Notes: a model not told the origin generated them from the sequence alone. DNA of 64,000 nucleotides from Candidatus Woesearchaeota archaeon (GCA_019323015.1 JAHWHY010000003.1:1-64000); one strand, 5' to 3'. Shown: positions 17,183 through 26,797, counted from the stretch's first letter. Translations and numbers: made by a program.

Positions 17183-18115
17183 TTGAAAAGAAAAATAGCC
17201 AAGATAGGGCCTTCTACATTGATGATTTCTCTGCCTAACAAGTGGGCTAAACAGCATGGCCTGCAAAAAGGCGATGAAGTTGATGTGCTTGAGCAGGAAA
17301 ATTCCTTGCTTGTGCATGCAAATCACGCAAAGATTCAAAAAACGCTGAATATTCATATCAAGAATGCTTCAGCATTTCTTGAGCGCGTTTTGACAAGACC
17401 GTATATTGCAGGCTATGATGAATTGTGCGTGACTTTTGAAGATCCTTCTGTTTTGCAAAAGATTAACCAGACCCTTAGTGAGGGCCACATGGGTTTTGTG
17501 GTTGTTGAGCAGGGCTCGCGGTCCTGCACCATAAAAAACATTGCAGAAGAGTATGAAGAAGACCTTGACAGGTTCATCAATAAGACCTTTCTCTGCCTGA
17601 TTACCTTTGCAAAAGAAAGCATGGATTTAATTAAGAAAAGAGAGTATGCTAAATTAGAGGGGCTGCGAAATGTTTACAAGATAATAATAAAGTTTGGGCG
17701 TCTCTGCCTCAGGATTTTGAACAAGAAAGGCTGCAAAAACAAGAAAAACCTTCCGTCTCATTATGAATTAACAGCAGCATATTCTGTTGTGCGGAGCATT
17801 ATGCACTCTGGAAATGTTTTGATAAGCTTGTGCGCAAACTTAAAGGATCTTAGCCCTAAGACTAAAATCAAGCCAGAGACATTAAGGATTTGCCAGGGCG
17901 CTGTCAGCCTTATTGAGGAAAGTTATGCAAATTACAAGAAACATGCCTGCCTTGAAACTTTTTACAAATACAAGCAAAAAATGCACTCTTTAAAAGAGCC
18001 TGCAAAGAAAATACTTGCCAAAGGCGGCTTTCCAGATGCCTTGATTGTCAGCAAGATGCTGGTGCTCAGGGAGCATCTTTACCCTCTTGCAAGGTATTCT
18101 TATTTTCCAGATTAG
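17183..18115 (+). CDS. AbrB-PhoU regulator 1
   Basis: A 310-aa protein. The TTG start at 17183 is supported by GGGGG 7-11 nt upstream and by the alignment of MKRKIAKIGPSTLMISLPNKW with its paralogue at 56086. Residues 1-45 form a SpoVT/AbrB DNA-binding hairpin (KWAKQHGLQKGDEVDVLEQ); the rest is an all-helical PhoU-like region. Archaeal proteins of this class are thought to act in phosphate response, but no pst genes lie nearby. A few Cys (CLRILNKKGCK) are present. Confidence 0.9.
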   Translation: MKRKIAKIGPSTLMISLPNKWAKQHGLQKGDEVDVLEQENSLLVHANHAKIQKTLNIHIKNASAFLERVLTRPYIAGYDELCVTFEDPSVLQKINQTLSEGHMGFVVVEQGSRSCTIKNIAEEYEEDLDRFINKTFLCLITFAKESMDLIKKREYAKLEGLRNVYKIIIKFGRLCLRILNKKGCKNKKNLPSHYELTAAYSVVRSIMHSGNVLISLCANLKDLSPKTKIKPETLRICQGAVSLIEESYANYKKHACLETFYKYKQKMHSLKEPAKKILAKGGFPDALIVSKMLVLREHLYPLARYSYFPD

Positions 18116-18146
18116 ATTTCAAAAGAAATCAATTGTTTAAATTCAG

Positions 18147-19208
18147 TTATTCTTTGTCTGGAAGTATGTGAGCGGATAGGCAGCTTGTTCCGTTCTCCCC
18201 GTGATATTCTGCTCGTGCAGTGAAGAATGTTAATGTATAGCAACCATTTGCGTCTTTAAACTCGTATAGCGCAGGTGTGCTGCGCAGAGATACTGGTGTG
18301 TTTTTCTTAATTTTATCGCATCGATTCATTTCATAATTAATCCAGGTTCCATTGTCATCATACTGCATCCAGCAGTGGCCTTCACCCATAAGCACAGACC
18401 AGTCTGAATCAATGATCGCTCCTACTGCGATTCTTATCTTTGGGGCGAGGTCTTTTCTGCCTATAAGGCTGCATATTGCATAGTAAAGGTTTGCAGCTGC
18501 AAATGTGTAGTCAGTGCAGTCTCCTCTGCCTTGTTGAAGATTTTCCATAAACTGAGGAAAGCTGTCGCTCATGCTTGTTGATGGCTCAAGCCGTTGATGG
18601 GTAAGTAATACAGCTGCGTGCAGAATTAATTTTCCTAGGTTATTATCATCCCTTATCTGTCTTTGTTCATCAAGTAAGTCCAGGAATAAAGGGTTATTGG
18701 TTAGATCAAACAAGTCTGCGATATTGCCTGGGTTATTCAGCAGGTATTCTGCTTTTGCGCTGGACAGGAAAAATGAGTAAAATACTTTGTCTGTGTAGTT
18801 TTCTGGCGTTGCCTCTTGCAGGAATCTTTCTTGTTCAGGTTTTACATGTGTGAACATTATTGCGTCAAGTTCTCTTGCTTCTTCTTCTGGCAAGTTTCCA
18901 TTGTCACCAAGCTCCTGTCTTTTTCTAAAAACAGCGTATTGCAAAAGTAAATCATCTGTTATTCTTATTCCTTCTGGATCATATCTGTTTTTCCAGGCGT
19001 TTTTGATGGACTGGTCTATTGTGTGGGTCTGCTGCTCTTTTGATATGCTAAAACTGCCAAAATATGCTGCCCCTGCTATTATTCCTGCGAGTGTTATTGC
19101 TGCTGCGCACGCAGCTATTTTTCTTTGTCTTGGCTTTGGCTTTTCTGGTTCTGGAATTAACTGGACTGGCATATTTTTCTTCTTCTTGCTGTTTTTCTTT
19201 TTTCCCAT
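18147..19208 (-). CDS. Membrane-anchored transglutaminase-like protein
   Basis: A 353-aa protein: basic N-terminus MGKKKNSKKKKN, TM helix near 32-52 (ACAAAITLAGIIAGAAYF), then an extracytoplasmic domain. GRGDCTDYTFAAANLYYAIC near 235 and GEGHCWMQYDDNGTWINYE near 282 give the Cys and His of a transglutaminase/papain-like core, with an acidic residue downstream as possible third member. It could be a protease, peptidoglycan-like hydrolase or crosslinker on the cell surface. It follows a gene with a nearly identical N-terminus by 2 nt, forming an operon. Confidence 0.8.
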   Translation of the reverse strand: MGKKKNSKKKKNMPVQLIPEPEKPKPRQRKIAACAAAITLAGIIAGAAYFGSFSISKEQQTHTIDQSIKNAWKNRYDPEGIRITDDLLLQYAVFRKRQELGDNGNLPEEEARELDAIMFTHVKPEQERFLQEATPENYTDKVFYSFFLSSAKAEYLLNNPGNIADLFDLTNNPLFLDLLDEQRQIRDDNNLGKLILHAAVLLTHQRLEPSTSMSDSFPQFMENLQQGRGDCTDYTFAAANLYYAICSLIGRKDLAPKIRIAVGAIIDSDWSVLMGEGHCWMQYDDNGTWINYEMNRCDKIKKNTPVSLRSTPALYEFKDANGCYTLTFFTARAEYHGENGTSCLSAHILPDKE

Positions 19209-19210
19209 TT

Positions 19211-20302
19211 TTATGCGTTTTTTATTTTCTGCATGAACCTGTCTGGGTTTTTCAGGTAGATATCCAGTCCTTTTTGCATGCCGTTTTGTCTTAGCCAGTT
19301 GATTGAGTTTCTTACCTGGGAATATATTTGCGGGCGATTGTTCAGCATTGATTCCAGGTCTTGTTTTAGTATGTTGCGGCCGTTTGGTATGTTTAGCATG
19401 TCAACTATTTGTTCTGAAAGCAGGTAAGATAGTCCTTCTGATATTGCCTCTACCATCACTGAAATGGTTTGATACTCGCGTTCTTCGGTTAATCTCGTGT
19501 TTTGCATAAGAAGCGCATAGGGTATTAACTCGCTGAAGGGCGCCTGGATAACAGCAGCTGCTGATCCAAATACTATCCAGTTGTCATACTTGTTTGTTCT
19601 TAGGTCGTGGTTCTGATGGGTGAATGACCCTTGGTCGTTGTGGTATAATTCTGCTTCTGCATATTTTCCAGTTATTTTGTCTTCACATGCTACAGTATAC
19701 ACTTTATGGTTCATTAGCCCTACTAATCCTTTGCAGTTCGCGTTTTTTGTGAAATCGTCTCCTGGTTTTAGGACTACAAAATCGATTCCTGTTTTAGGAA
19801 GGTTTGGCAGGCGCGTGTAAAGAAAATTTGCGGCAATTTCTAGATATTTCTTGAAGTGTTTTGCCCTGCCTGGGCGGTCGTCAACTCTGGCAAAGTTTTG
19901 CCGCCATACTGTGATTGTTAAGTCTTTCCAGTTTTCTTCTCTTGCTCGCGTCATAACTTTTTCTCTGACTCTTGCAAATTCCTGTTCAGCTTCTGCTGGT
20001 GGTACCTTGTATGGTTCACCGACAGGAACATATAATCCCTTGTGGTCTCTCGCGTATTTTATGTCGTATCTTGGATCATTGCAGGACATATTCGGTGCGT
20101 GCATAAAATCCCATTTATCTTCTTCTCCTTGCACCATGCGTGCCAATATAGGCAGGCCTGTTCCGCCTGCTGCAATCAGTAACAGGCTGCCCAGCCCGTA
20201 TTTTAGAAGTTTTCTTCTTCTGTGGTCAATTTTTTCTGGTGTTTCCTGCAGCGGTTCAACTATGTTATTTTTCTTTTTTTTGTTGTTTTTCTTTTTTCCC
20301 AT
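19211..20302 (-). CDS. Exported protein with basic N-terminus, partner of 18147 gene
   Basis: A 363-aa protein starting MGKKKNNKKKKNN, almost the same as the downstream gene, then HRRRKLLKYGLGSLLLIAAGG near residues 27-47, a twin-arginine-like signal or anchor. The extracytoplasmic part has no family I recognise. It holds two lone Cys (CNDPRYD, CKGLVG), a late helix AISEGLSYLLSEQIVDML and a basic C-terminus. The shared N-terminus and 2-nt spacing suggest co-export or assembly with the transglutaminase-like protein (inference). Confidence 0.72.
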   Translation of the reverse strand: MGKKKNNKKKKNNIVEPLQETPEKIDHRRRKLLKYGLGSLLLIAAGGTGLPILARMVQGEEDKWDFMHAPNMSCNDPRYDIKYARDHKGLYVPVGEPYKVPPAEAEQEFARVREKVMTRAREENWKDLTITVWRQNFARVDDRPGRAKHFKKYLEIAANFLYTRLPNLPKTGIDFVVLKPGDDFTKNANCKGLVGLMNHKVYTVACEDKITGKYAEAELYHNDQGSFTHQNHDLRTNKYDNWIVFGSAAAVIQAPFSELIPYALLMQNTRLTEEREYQTISVMVEAISEGLSYLLSEQIVDMLNIPNGRNILKQDLESMLNNRPQIYSQVRNSINWLRQNGMQKGLDIYLKNPDRFMQKIKNA

Positions 20303-20366
20303 ACCGTCTTAAAAGAAGGAGTTAATTTAAAAAGCTTCGTGTATACTTGTCCCTGTTTGGTGATTA

Positions 20367-23246
20367 TTATAGCTCTTTTAACTTCTCAAAAACAATCTTC
20401 TGAATTTTTTTTGGCCAATTCTTTTTGATGTCTTTTTTGTGCTTCTCTATTGATTTGATAACATCTGGTCGGATATTGTCTTCGCCGTCTATCAGCTTGA
20501 TGAGTTCTTCTTTTGCAAACAAGGGAACTTTATTCAGGTTCCATATCATCTGTCTTAAATCCTTGTATTCTTGTTCTTTTTCAGTCAATTCCTTTTTTTC
20601 CATTTCATCAAATATTTCAGTATAGTCTTTTGGCTTTTCTTTGTATTGCTCAAGCAGTTCTTTGTCTGCATTCTTGTTCAATCCTATTTTTGCTATGACA
20701 TTTTGGTGCATTCTTTTCAGGAATTCGTGTTTGTCCTCTATTTTCATTATGTCTGCATATCCCTGTACTGCTAAGTTAAATGCAAATGGTGTTGGTATGC
20801 GCGTGTCAATCTCTACCAGTCTTATGCTTTTGTTTTCAATGCCTTTCAATACTTTTTTTGTGTTCTCTATGTCCATTAAGTCTGACAATACTTCTCGCCT
20901 TGTCTCTTTCAAGATAGAAAAATTATTACTAATCCTCTTTAGTGCATTCAGGAGTATCATTGAGCTTACCTGCTGTCTTCCCACGTTTTTCTTTTTGCCC
21001 ATGTAATTTCTTAATATCATAAGAGCTCTTGTAGCGCAATGCCTGAACCTTCTCTTGAATACTTCTGATTTATCTATTGCAAGATGCATAAGAAGATCTA
21101 ATTTGTCTGATTTCAATAATTTGAACGCCTTCATGGCATTTACTTTCTTATCTCCAGACAGATAAAAGCCGTTGTCACTTATGCCTATCTCTACATCCTT
21201 GTGCTCATTGCGGGAAATGACATAAGCAATAGCTCTTGACAAGCAGTCATTCACTCTTCTTCCATAAAGTGAATGAAAGATGATTTTCTTTTCTCTGTCA
21301 TCATTAAAGTGCTCAATAAGTATCATTTTGTCATTTGGGATTTGTTTTGCATAATCATACTGCTCTCGAAAATAAGAATAAATTGCTTTTGCTGCTTTTG
21401 GGTCAACATAAAGATATTCATGCAGCCAATTAAGTATCTCTTTCTTGTTTTTCTTAGAATTAAACCGCTCAAATGCAAGTCTTCTTGTTCTGCCTATTGC
21501 CTGTGCCAAATCAAAGCTTAATGGCAGCATTTCAGAAACCCATCTTGGGACTGTTGGCGGCCTGTTTGCAGTGGCACTTACTTGTGCAACCATTCCTCTT
21601 GAGAATTTGAACATGTAAGTATCTCCTCCTAAAACAAATACGTCTCCTGGCTTCATTTTTTCTAGGAATGCTTCGTCTAGTTTGCCTATTATTTGGTTCC
21701 CTATCTTTACTGTGATGAAAGATTCGTCAGGTATTGTTCCTGAGTTCATCATGTAGATTACTCTTGCAAGCCTTCCTCTTTTGCCTAGCTTGCCTTCATT
21801 TCTCCAGATTCTTGCATAAACATGTCTGTCTTCCAAATCAACAAACTTCCCAGATAAATAATCAAGAATTTCATTAAAGTCCTGTTTGCTCAAGTCTTTG
21901 TAACAATAACTTTTCTTTATCACAGAATAAAGTTCTTTTTCATCCCACACTTGTTCTATTGCCATTCCTGCAATTTGTTGTGCTAGAACGTCCAGTGCTC
22001 CTGTAGGGATATGAATCTTGTCTATTTTCTTTTCTACAGCAGATTTCAATAAAACAGCGCACTCTACCAGGTCATCCCTGTCCATGACAATTATTCTTCC
22101 TTTTACTTTTTCATGAAGCTGGTGTCCTGCTCTTCCTGCTCTTTGCAAGAATCTTGCTACTGATTTAGGACTGCCAAGACATATGACTAAATCAATAAAA
22201 CCAATATCAATTCCAAGTTCTAGAGAAGTTGAGCAGACTACTGCTTTTAATTCTCCATTTCTTAATTTATTCTCAATCTGAAGCCTTTTTTGTTTTCCAA
22301 GGCTTCCATGATGCGCTCCGATATTGCCTTCATATCTTTTTGGGAATTTGTGCTTCAGGTGGTCTACGACTCTTTCTGTTGCAGCTCTTGTGTTAGTAAA
22401 AATCAATGTTGTTTTATGCTCTTGAATCAGTTTATCTATCAATTCATACATTTTGTAGTGCAGTGTTCCGTGATTAGTGTCAATTAAATTGTCTACAGGG
22501 CTCATGACCTGCAAATCCATCTGCTTGATGAATTGCACGTCAACTATCTCGCAGTCTCTTTTTGGCCCGACAAGAAATCCTGCAACTTCTTCTAAAGGTG
22601 CTACTGTTGCACTTAATCCTACTCTGCACATGTGGTCAGAGAGATAATCAAGTCTTTCAAGTGATAATGATAAGTGTGTTCCTCTTTTGTTTTCTGCTAA
22701 TGCATGGATTTCATCTATGATGCACCAGTCTACTTTACGAAGATGATCCCGGAATTTAGGAGAGCTCAATACTATGCTTAAGCTTTCAGGTGTTGTTATC
22801 AGGATGTGCGGTGGTTTCTTGAGCATCTTTGATTTTTCAGTTGTTGTTGTGTCTCCTGTTCTTACTGCAACTCTTATTCCTAGTTCTTTTCCAGCTATTG
22901 CAGCTATTTCAGATAGTGGTTCTTTCAGGTTTTTCTCAATGTCGTTTGATAATGCCTTCAAAGGAGAAATGTAAACACAGTAAATCTTGTCTTCTAGAAC
23001 TCCTTTTTCAGCACTGTCTACTAATTCATTTATTATTGAAAGAAATCCTGTTAATGTTTTTGTTGCTCCTGTTGGTGCTGAAACCAAGATATTCTTTCTT
23101 TTGTGGATTTCCATCACACCATACAATTGCGGCAAAGAAAACTGCTTGAACCTGGTGAAGAACCACTTCTTTACAGTTGGATTTAATATTTTCTCTACCT
23201 GTTCTGCCTTGTACGGCTTTTCCATCACAGTTATTTTATTTTCCAT
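20367..23246 (-). CDS. Lhr-like DEAD/DEAH-box superfamily 2 helicase
   Basis: About 959 aa from the ATG at 23246; a GTG at 23279 would add 11 residues. Motifs run in order: Walker A SAPTGATKTLT near residue 50, DEIH (CIIDEIHAL), GLSATVAP, FTNTRAATE, and motif VI QRAGRAGHQ. After the two RecA domains come the winged-helix and Lhr-core beta regions (FVLGGDTYMFKFSRGMVAQV, VPRWVSEMLPLSFDLA). Lhr-type enzymes translocate 3' to 5' on ssDNA or DNA:RNA and act in repair. Length fits the archaeal Lhr core, without the bacterial C-terminal extension. Confidence 0.93.
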   Translation of the reverse strand: MENKITVMEKPYKAEQVEKILNPTVKKWFFTRFKQFSLPQLYGVMEIHKRKNILVSAPTGATKTLTGFLSIINELVDSAEKGVLEDKIYCVYISPLKALSNDIEKNLKEPLSEIAAIAGKELGIRVAVRTGDTTTTEKSKMLKKPPHILITTPESLSIVLSSPKFRDHLRKVDWCIIDEIHALAENKRGTHLSLSLERLDYLSDHMCRVGLSATVAPLEEVAGFLVGPKRDCEIVDVQFIKQMDLQVMSPVDNLIDTNHGTLHYKMYELIDKLIQEHKTTLIFTNTRAATERVVDHLKHKFPKRYEGNIGAHHGSLGKQKRLQIENKLRNGELKAVVCSTSLELGIDIGFIDLVICLGSPKSVARFLQRAGRAGHQLHEKVKGRIIVMDRDDLVECAVLLKSAVEKKIDKIHIPTGALDVLAQQIAGMAIEQVWDEKELYSVIKKSYCYKDLSKQDFNEILDYLSGKFVDLEDRHVYARIWRNEGKLGKRGRLARVIYMMNSGTIPDESFITVKIGNQIIGKLDEAFLEKMKPGDVFVLGGDTYMFKFSRGMVAQVSATANRPPTVPRWVSEMLPLSFDLAQAIGRTRRLAFERFNSKKNKKEILNWLHEYLYVDPKAAKAIYSYFREQYDYAKQIPNDKMILIEHFNDDREKKIIFHSLYGRRVNDCLSRAIAYVISRNEHKDVEIGISDNGFYLSGDKKVNAMKAFKLLKSDKLDLLMHLAIDKSEVFKRRFRHCATRALMILRNYMGKKKNVGRQQVSSMILLNALKRISNNFSILKETRREVLSDLMDIENTKKVLKGIENKSIRLVEIDTRIPTPFAFNLAVQGYADIMKIEDKHEFLKRMHQNVIAKIGLNKNADKELLEQYKEKPKDYTEIFDEMEKKELTEKEQEYKDLRQMIWNLNKVPLFAKEELIKLIDGEDNIRPDVIKSIEKHKKDIKKNWPKKIQKIVFEKLKEL

Positions 23247-23328
23247 ATTGTAAATAATTATCCTGTTATTTGTTCTCACAAAGAATATAGAAGTGGTTTA
23301 AATAGTTACTGTTAAAGAAATTATTTCA

Positions 23329-23646
23329 CTACTCTGCTACTTCAAGGCTCGCAACTAGCTGGCATAAATGTTCCTTTGCTCTTGAATCAGCGCCTTTGGA
23401 AAAATTCGTGTTTCGCAGGGCTGTGTTTGAGACACCCAAGTTCTTCAGTAATCTTACTATTTTTTTTGCTTGGATACTTGACATCATATTTGTATCTGCA
23501 GATTCGTCTTTATAACTCACACTCAGCACATACCTTCCAAAATGGTTTTTTGAGAAATACACATCAAGTTTTTTAGAGCCAAGCCATCTTTTCCTGAATA
23601 GCTGGTATGTTTCTTCTCCATTTGATTGGAATTCATATGTTGCCAT
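23329..23646 (-). CDS. Hypothetical protein, 105 aa
   Basis: A small soluble basic protein. It alternates short beta (ATYEFQSN, KKLDVYFSKNHFGRYVLSV) and helical parts (IQAKKIVRLLKNLGV). A GGTGGGAGAAG sequence just upstream serves as ribosome site. It lies 82 nt upstream of the Lhr start on the same strand, with its own AT-rich promoter. No family recognised. Confidence 0.62.
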   Translation of the reverse strand: MATYEFQSNGEETYQLFRKRWLGSKKLDVYFSKNHFGRYVLSVSYKDESADTNMMSSIQAKKIVRLLKNLGVSNTALRNTNFSKGADSRAKEHLCQLVASLEVAE

Positions 23647-23717
23647 CTTCTCCCACCTAAGAATATATGCCTTGAAAGTTTATAAAGTTAATGACTTATA
23701 ATAAAGAAAAAAATAAA

Positions 23718-24239
23718 TCATCCATGCCACTCTTGTTTTACTGTCTGTCCATTTGGCATTTTCATTTCAAAATAGCCAGATTCTCCGTCTTCTGTGAAAT
23801 AGTAATCCATTGTGGTGTCTCCTAAAGGTGTTTGTGCAGAGTATATGACATGGCAAAGTCCTGCGTATTCTCCTGAATCAACTATTCCTTGTATTTCCCA
23901 GTCTGCAGATGCATCAATCCCTTCTTGTTCTGTCTGGAAACTCCATTGCTGTCCTTTTTTGCACCATTCATCTCCTAAATCAACTGTCTTTTCTACAGCA
24001 TCTGCCTCCATTGTTGGCTCAACAGCTTCTATTTCAATATCTCCTTCTTCATTCTGCTGTGCTTCTATTTTTGCTATGGTTTCATCCCCTACCTTGAATT
24101 TTATCTGGCTTTGGTCTAACACAATCTCTTCTTTTTCAGGCTGTGCATCTCCTTCTTTTTCAAATGTTTTTTCACCTTCCTGCTGGCATCCAACAGCGAT
24201 TATTGCCAGTATCAATAGTAAAACAAGTATCTTTTTCAT
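23718..24239 (-). CDS. Secreted lipoprotein, 173 aa
   Basis: The start at 24239 is chosen because it follows GGGTGATAATA and begins a lipoprotein signal (MKKILVLLLILAIIAVGC); the longer frame has no function. The lipobox is AVGC with Cys at residue 18, then an acidic linker and a beta-rich domain (DLGDEWCKKGQQWSFQ, IVDSGEYAGLCHVIYSA, TMDYYFTEDGESGYFEMK). Similar small outer-face lipoproteins are common in DPANN archaea. The ligand is unknown. Confidence 0.8.
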   Translation of the reverse strand: MKKILVLLLILAIIAVGCQQEGEKTFEKEGDAQPEKEEIVLDQSQIKFKVGDETIAKIEAQQNEEGDIEIEAVEPTMEADAVEKTVDLGDEWCKKGQQWSFQTEQEGIDASADWEIQGIVDSGEYAGLCHVIYSAQTPLGDTTMDYYFTEDGESGYFEMKMPNGQTVKQEWHG

Positions 24240-24288
24240 TATTATCACCCAAATAAGAAGTGTGGCATCTTGTTTATATATTTTTTGC

Positions 24289-24882
24289 TTACAGGCCCAG
24301 TGTTGTCTTGAAGAAGAATCCGCTTCCAAATGTCAGCACTATTGCCAGTATCAAGAATATGGCGTATATTCCTTTGTTCCATCTATAGACTTTAAACCCG
24401 TCAAATAATGGAAACGGCAATAGATTGAATAATCCTAGCCAGAAGTTTATCATCATTCCAGGAATGCACACTACTTGTGTTATTGGTGCGAAAAATGCAA
24501 AAATACCAAACACCAGCCCTACTGCTAAATTAATCACTGGCCCTATTAATGAGATGTATGCAGTCTTTCTTTTTGTCAGGTAGCCTTTGATATACACTCC
24601 GCCTGGTGCTGCAAATATAAAACCAAAGAATGAGAACACTAATGCTATTCCTAGCATGAAATTATTTGCCCTGAACTCTGCCCAGCACCCATACTTTTGC
24701 GCAAGATACTTGTGCCCTAATTCGTGGAACACAAACCCGACTCCCACAGTAAACAATGCAATCAATACAACTATCAAGAATCTTGGATCAATCGTAAACC
24801 CTGCAAATGCTATTGCAAACGCCAAGGAAATGATGAACCATGCTCTCAGCAAATGCATTAGTTCTGTTTTTGAAAACTTCAT
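24289..24882 (-). CDS. Site-2 protease-like M50 peptidase
   Basis: A 197-aa protein with about five TM helices. The zinc motif is HELGHKYLAQKYG near residue 50 (HExxH), and the third ligand region is NLLPFPLFDGFKV near residue 160, the family NPxPxxDG variant. S2P proteases cut TM segments of membrane-bound regulators or clear membrane proteins. It is the compact form without PDZ domain. No obvious substrate such as an anti-sigma factor is adjacent; the lipoprotein gene follows 49 nt downstream on the same strand. Confidence 0.9.
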   Translation of the reverse strand: MKFSKTELMHLLRAWFIISLAFAIAFAGFTIDPRFLIVVLIALFTVGVGFVFHELGHKYLAQKYGCWAEFRANNFMLGIALVFSFFGFIFAAPGGVYIKGYLTKRKTAYISLIGPVINLAVGLVFGIFAFFAPITQVVCIPGMMINFWLGLFNLLPFPLFDGFKVYRWNKGIYAIFLILAIVLTFGSGFFFKTTLGL

Positions 24883-24959
24883 ATCTAGAAAGTCAGGTTT
24901 TGGTTTATTTAAATGTTTCCTCCACCAGCTTTATAAATGCTGATTTCTTAATATCTTGT

Positions 24960-25460
24960 ATGGCAACTGAAGTATCTTATGAACAGAGGCGCAGGATATG
25001 CAGTGATATTGCAGAACATATTAGGCAGGAGATTCAGGGACAGTTTGGGAATACAACAAATGCCGCCCCTTTGTTTGCAGACATTCTTGGCTTGTCAGAA
25101 TCATATGCATTAGAAAAATTGCGTGGTTATTGCAGGTCTGGCCCTTCAATAGGCAGACATATTACTGGAAATGCACAAACAAGAGAGCACAGGCTGGCAT
25201 TGTGTTATTTCATGCTTGGTTTTGATGAAGAGCATCCTGCAATTAAATTAACAAGAAATCTGGAGCCTGCATTCGTGTATCCTCCAAGAGATGCAGACCA
25301 CCCTTCTGTCAAGAATCCAGTCACAGTAGATGTTGAATTTTATGATTCTAAATACCGTATAACAAACAAACAAAAAAGGCATCTTGAGACTCTTGCAATC
25401 GAGTTTGCTAAAGGCAATATCAGGAAAAAAACAAAAGCAAGAAAAAAAAGAAAAAGATAA
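24960..25460 (+). CDS. Hypothetical helical protein, possible HTH
   Basis: 166 aa from the ATG at 24960; a longer frame from 24840 would overlap the M50 gene and its promoter. A TTTATAAA box about 30 nt upstream fits a leaderless start. The N-terminal half is helical (SYEQRRRICSDIAEHIRQE), with an HTH-like stretch LSESYALEKLRGYCRSGPSIG, and the C-terminus is a Lys/Arg tail (KKTKARKKRKR), which suggests nucleic-acid binding. No family recognised. Confidence 0.65.
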   Translation: MATEVSYEQRRRICSDIAEHIRQEIQGQFGNTTNAAPLFADILGLSESYALEKLRGYCRSGPSIGRHITGNAQTREHRLALCYFMLGFDEEHPAIKLTRNLEPAFVYPPRDADHPSVKNPVTVDVEFYDSKYRITNKQKRHLETLAIEFAKGNIRKKTKARKKRKR

Positions 25461-25462
25461 TT

Positions 25463-25741
25463 CTATAAGAATTTATTATACAGCCATGCGAATATGTATC
25501 CGCCGATAAACGCATCAACAAATCCCCATATTCCGCCGATTACTGCTCCGCCGAATGTGTTGGAGTATCCTATGTACATTGTTGAGAACAATTTTTCAAA
25601 TCCTGTTCCATAGCCGTATGCTGCAGTTAATCCAAGGACTAGGCAGCCAAGGCCCCATAAGATACCTGCTGCAAGTGCAAACGCTTTTGGGTTCAATCCG
25701 CGTGCCGGACTGGTTTTTGCTTTTTTTCTTTTTTTTGCCAT
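25463..25741 (-). CDS. Small Gly-rich membrane protein
   Basis: 92 aa with a basic N-terminus (MAKKRKKAKTS) and two to three TM helices with GxxxG patterns (ALAAGILWGLGCLVLGL, FGGAVIGGIWGFVDAFIGG). The layout resembles the holin-like or GGGWT-type small membrane proteins common in DPANN genomes. It has a GGTGAAAATAAATG start region and sits 25 nt downstream of the Cys-repeat protein gene, so the two are probably co-transcribed. Confidence 0.72.
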   Translation of the reverse strand: MAKKRKKAKTSPARGLNPKAFALAAGILWGLGCLVLGLTAAYGYGTGFEKLFSTMYIGYSNTFGGAVIGGIWGFVDAFIGGYIFAWLYNKFL

Positions 25742-25766
25742 TTATTTTCACCTCAAATTTATTCTT

Positions 25767-26726
25767 TTATTTGAACATTCCCTTGAAAAAATTTCCTATT
25801 GAATCAAGCACTCCGCCTTTGTTTGCCTGTTCTGGCTGCTTGTAAATCATTATCTTTTCACTTGGCGGTGCCTGCTGCGGAGCTTGCTGTATTCTGGCTG
25901 GCTGAATTCTCTTTACAGGCATTTCTTCTTTCTCAGGCATTTTTTCTGCAATCTTCATTGGCTCTCTTGCTGGAGAAAAAGTGCATGAGTTAAATGTATA
26001 GCCGTCTTCGCACCTGATTATAGTACAGCGCCCTTCAATTGTTTTTTTGCAGTGAACTGCTGCCTGCGGACTTTCCTTGCAGTCAACCATCCTGCATCCC
26101 CTGCTGTCTGTATAAGAATAAGGCTCTAGCTCCATTTCTTTGCATTTTCTCTCTCTTTCTTCAAGCTGTTCTTTTGTTGGGCAGTTTTTTTCAAGGCATT
26201 TTATCTGCCTGCAGCCATTATCGTCTGCGTAATATTCATATGATTTGTCAGCTGCCTTGCATTTCAGCCTTCTTTGCTCCAGCTCATGGGCTGTTAGGCA
26301 GGGTGTTTGTTTCTCTGTGCACTTTACTTGCGTGCATTGATTCCTGTCTGAGTAGCGTTCATAATCAAGATTCTTTGCTTTGCATTCCTGTGCCTTGCGC
26401 TCAAGTTCCTGGTCAGAAGGGCATGTTACTGCTTTTTCTGTCTTGACACACCTTACCTGCTTGCACCTGTTCTGGTCAATATAAACTTGATAGTCCATGC
26501 CTTGTTTTTTGCAGGCCTCCATGTCTTTCCATAAATCCATTTCCTCTTTGCACGGTATCGGCATCTGCACTGGCTTTACTTTCTGTATTGTGGGGCTTAT
26601 ATGGGACACTTCCACTTGTGCAGCTGCTATTTGTATGAGTACTAATGATGCTATTAGAAATACAATTATTTTTTTTGGCAAAGCAAGCTTTTCCAAACCT
26701 TTCTCATTTGCTTTCAAAAGTTTCAT
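25767..26726 (-). CDS. Secreted protein with four identical-spacing Cys repeats
   Basis: A 319-aa protein with a signal peptide near residues 18-36 (KKIIVFLIASLVLIQIAAAQ) and an AGGAGG ribosome site. Four repeats of about 35 residues start at C59, C102, C143 and C182; each has cysteines spaced C-x12-C-x15-C-x4-C exactly, with a DY..Y.D..GC motif before the third Cys. A further Cys pair lies at about 226 and 232. A Pro/Gln-rich stalk and an amphipathic C-terminus (IGNFFKGMFK) follow. Probably a disulfide-stabilised extracellular protein; function unknown. Confidence 0.85.
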   Translation of the reverse strand: MKLLKANEKGLEKLALPKKIIVFLIASLVLIQIAAAQVEVSHISPTIQKVKPVQMPIPCKEEMDLWKDMEACKKQGMDYQVYIDQNRCKQVRCVKTEKAVTCPSDQELERKAQECKAKNLDYERYSDRNQCTQVKCTEKQTPCLTAHELEQRRLKCKAADKSYEYYADDNGCRQIKCLEKNCPTKEQLEERERKCKEMELEPYSYTDSRGCRMVDCKESPQAAVHCKKTIEGRCTIIRCEDGYTFNSCTFSPAREPMKIAEKMPEKEEMPVKRIQPARIQQAPQQAPPSEKIMIYKQPEQANKGGVLDSIGNFFKGMFK

Positions 26727-26797
26727 CTTATTACCTCCTTTTTATGAAAGAATCAGGATTTGTGGTATTTAAACCTTTCTAGAAAAATAAAAAAAAT

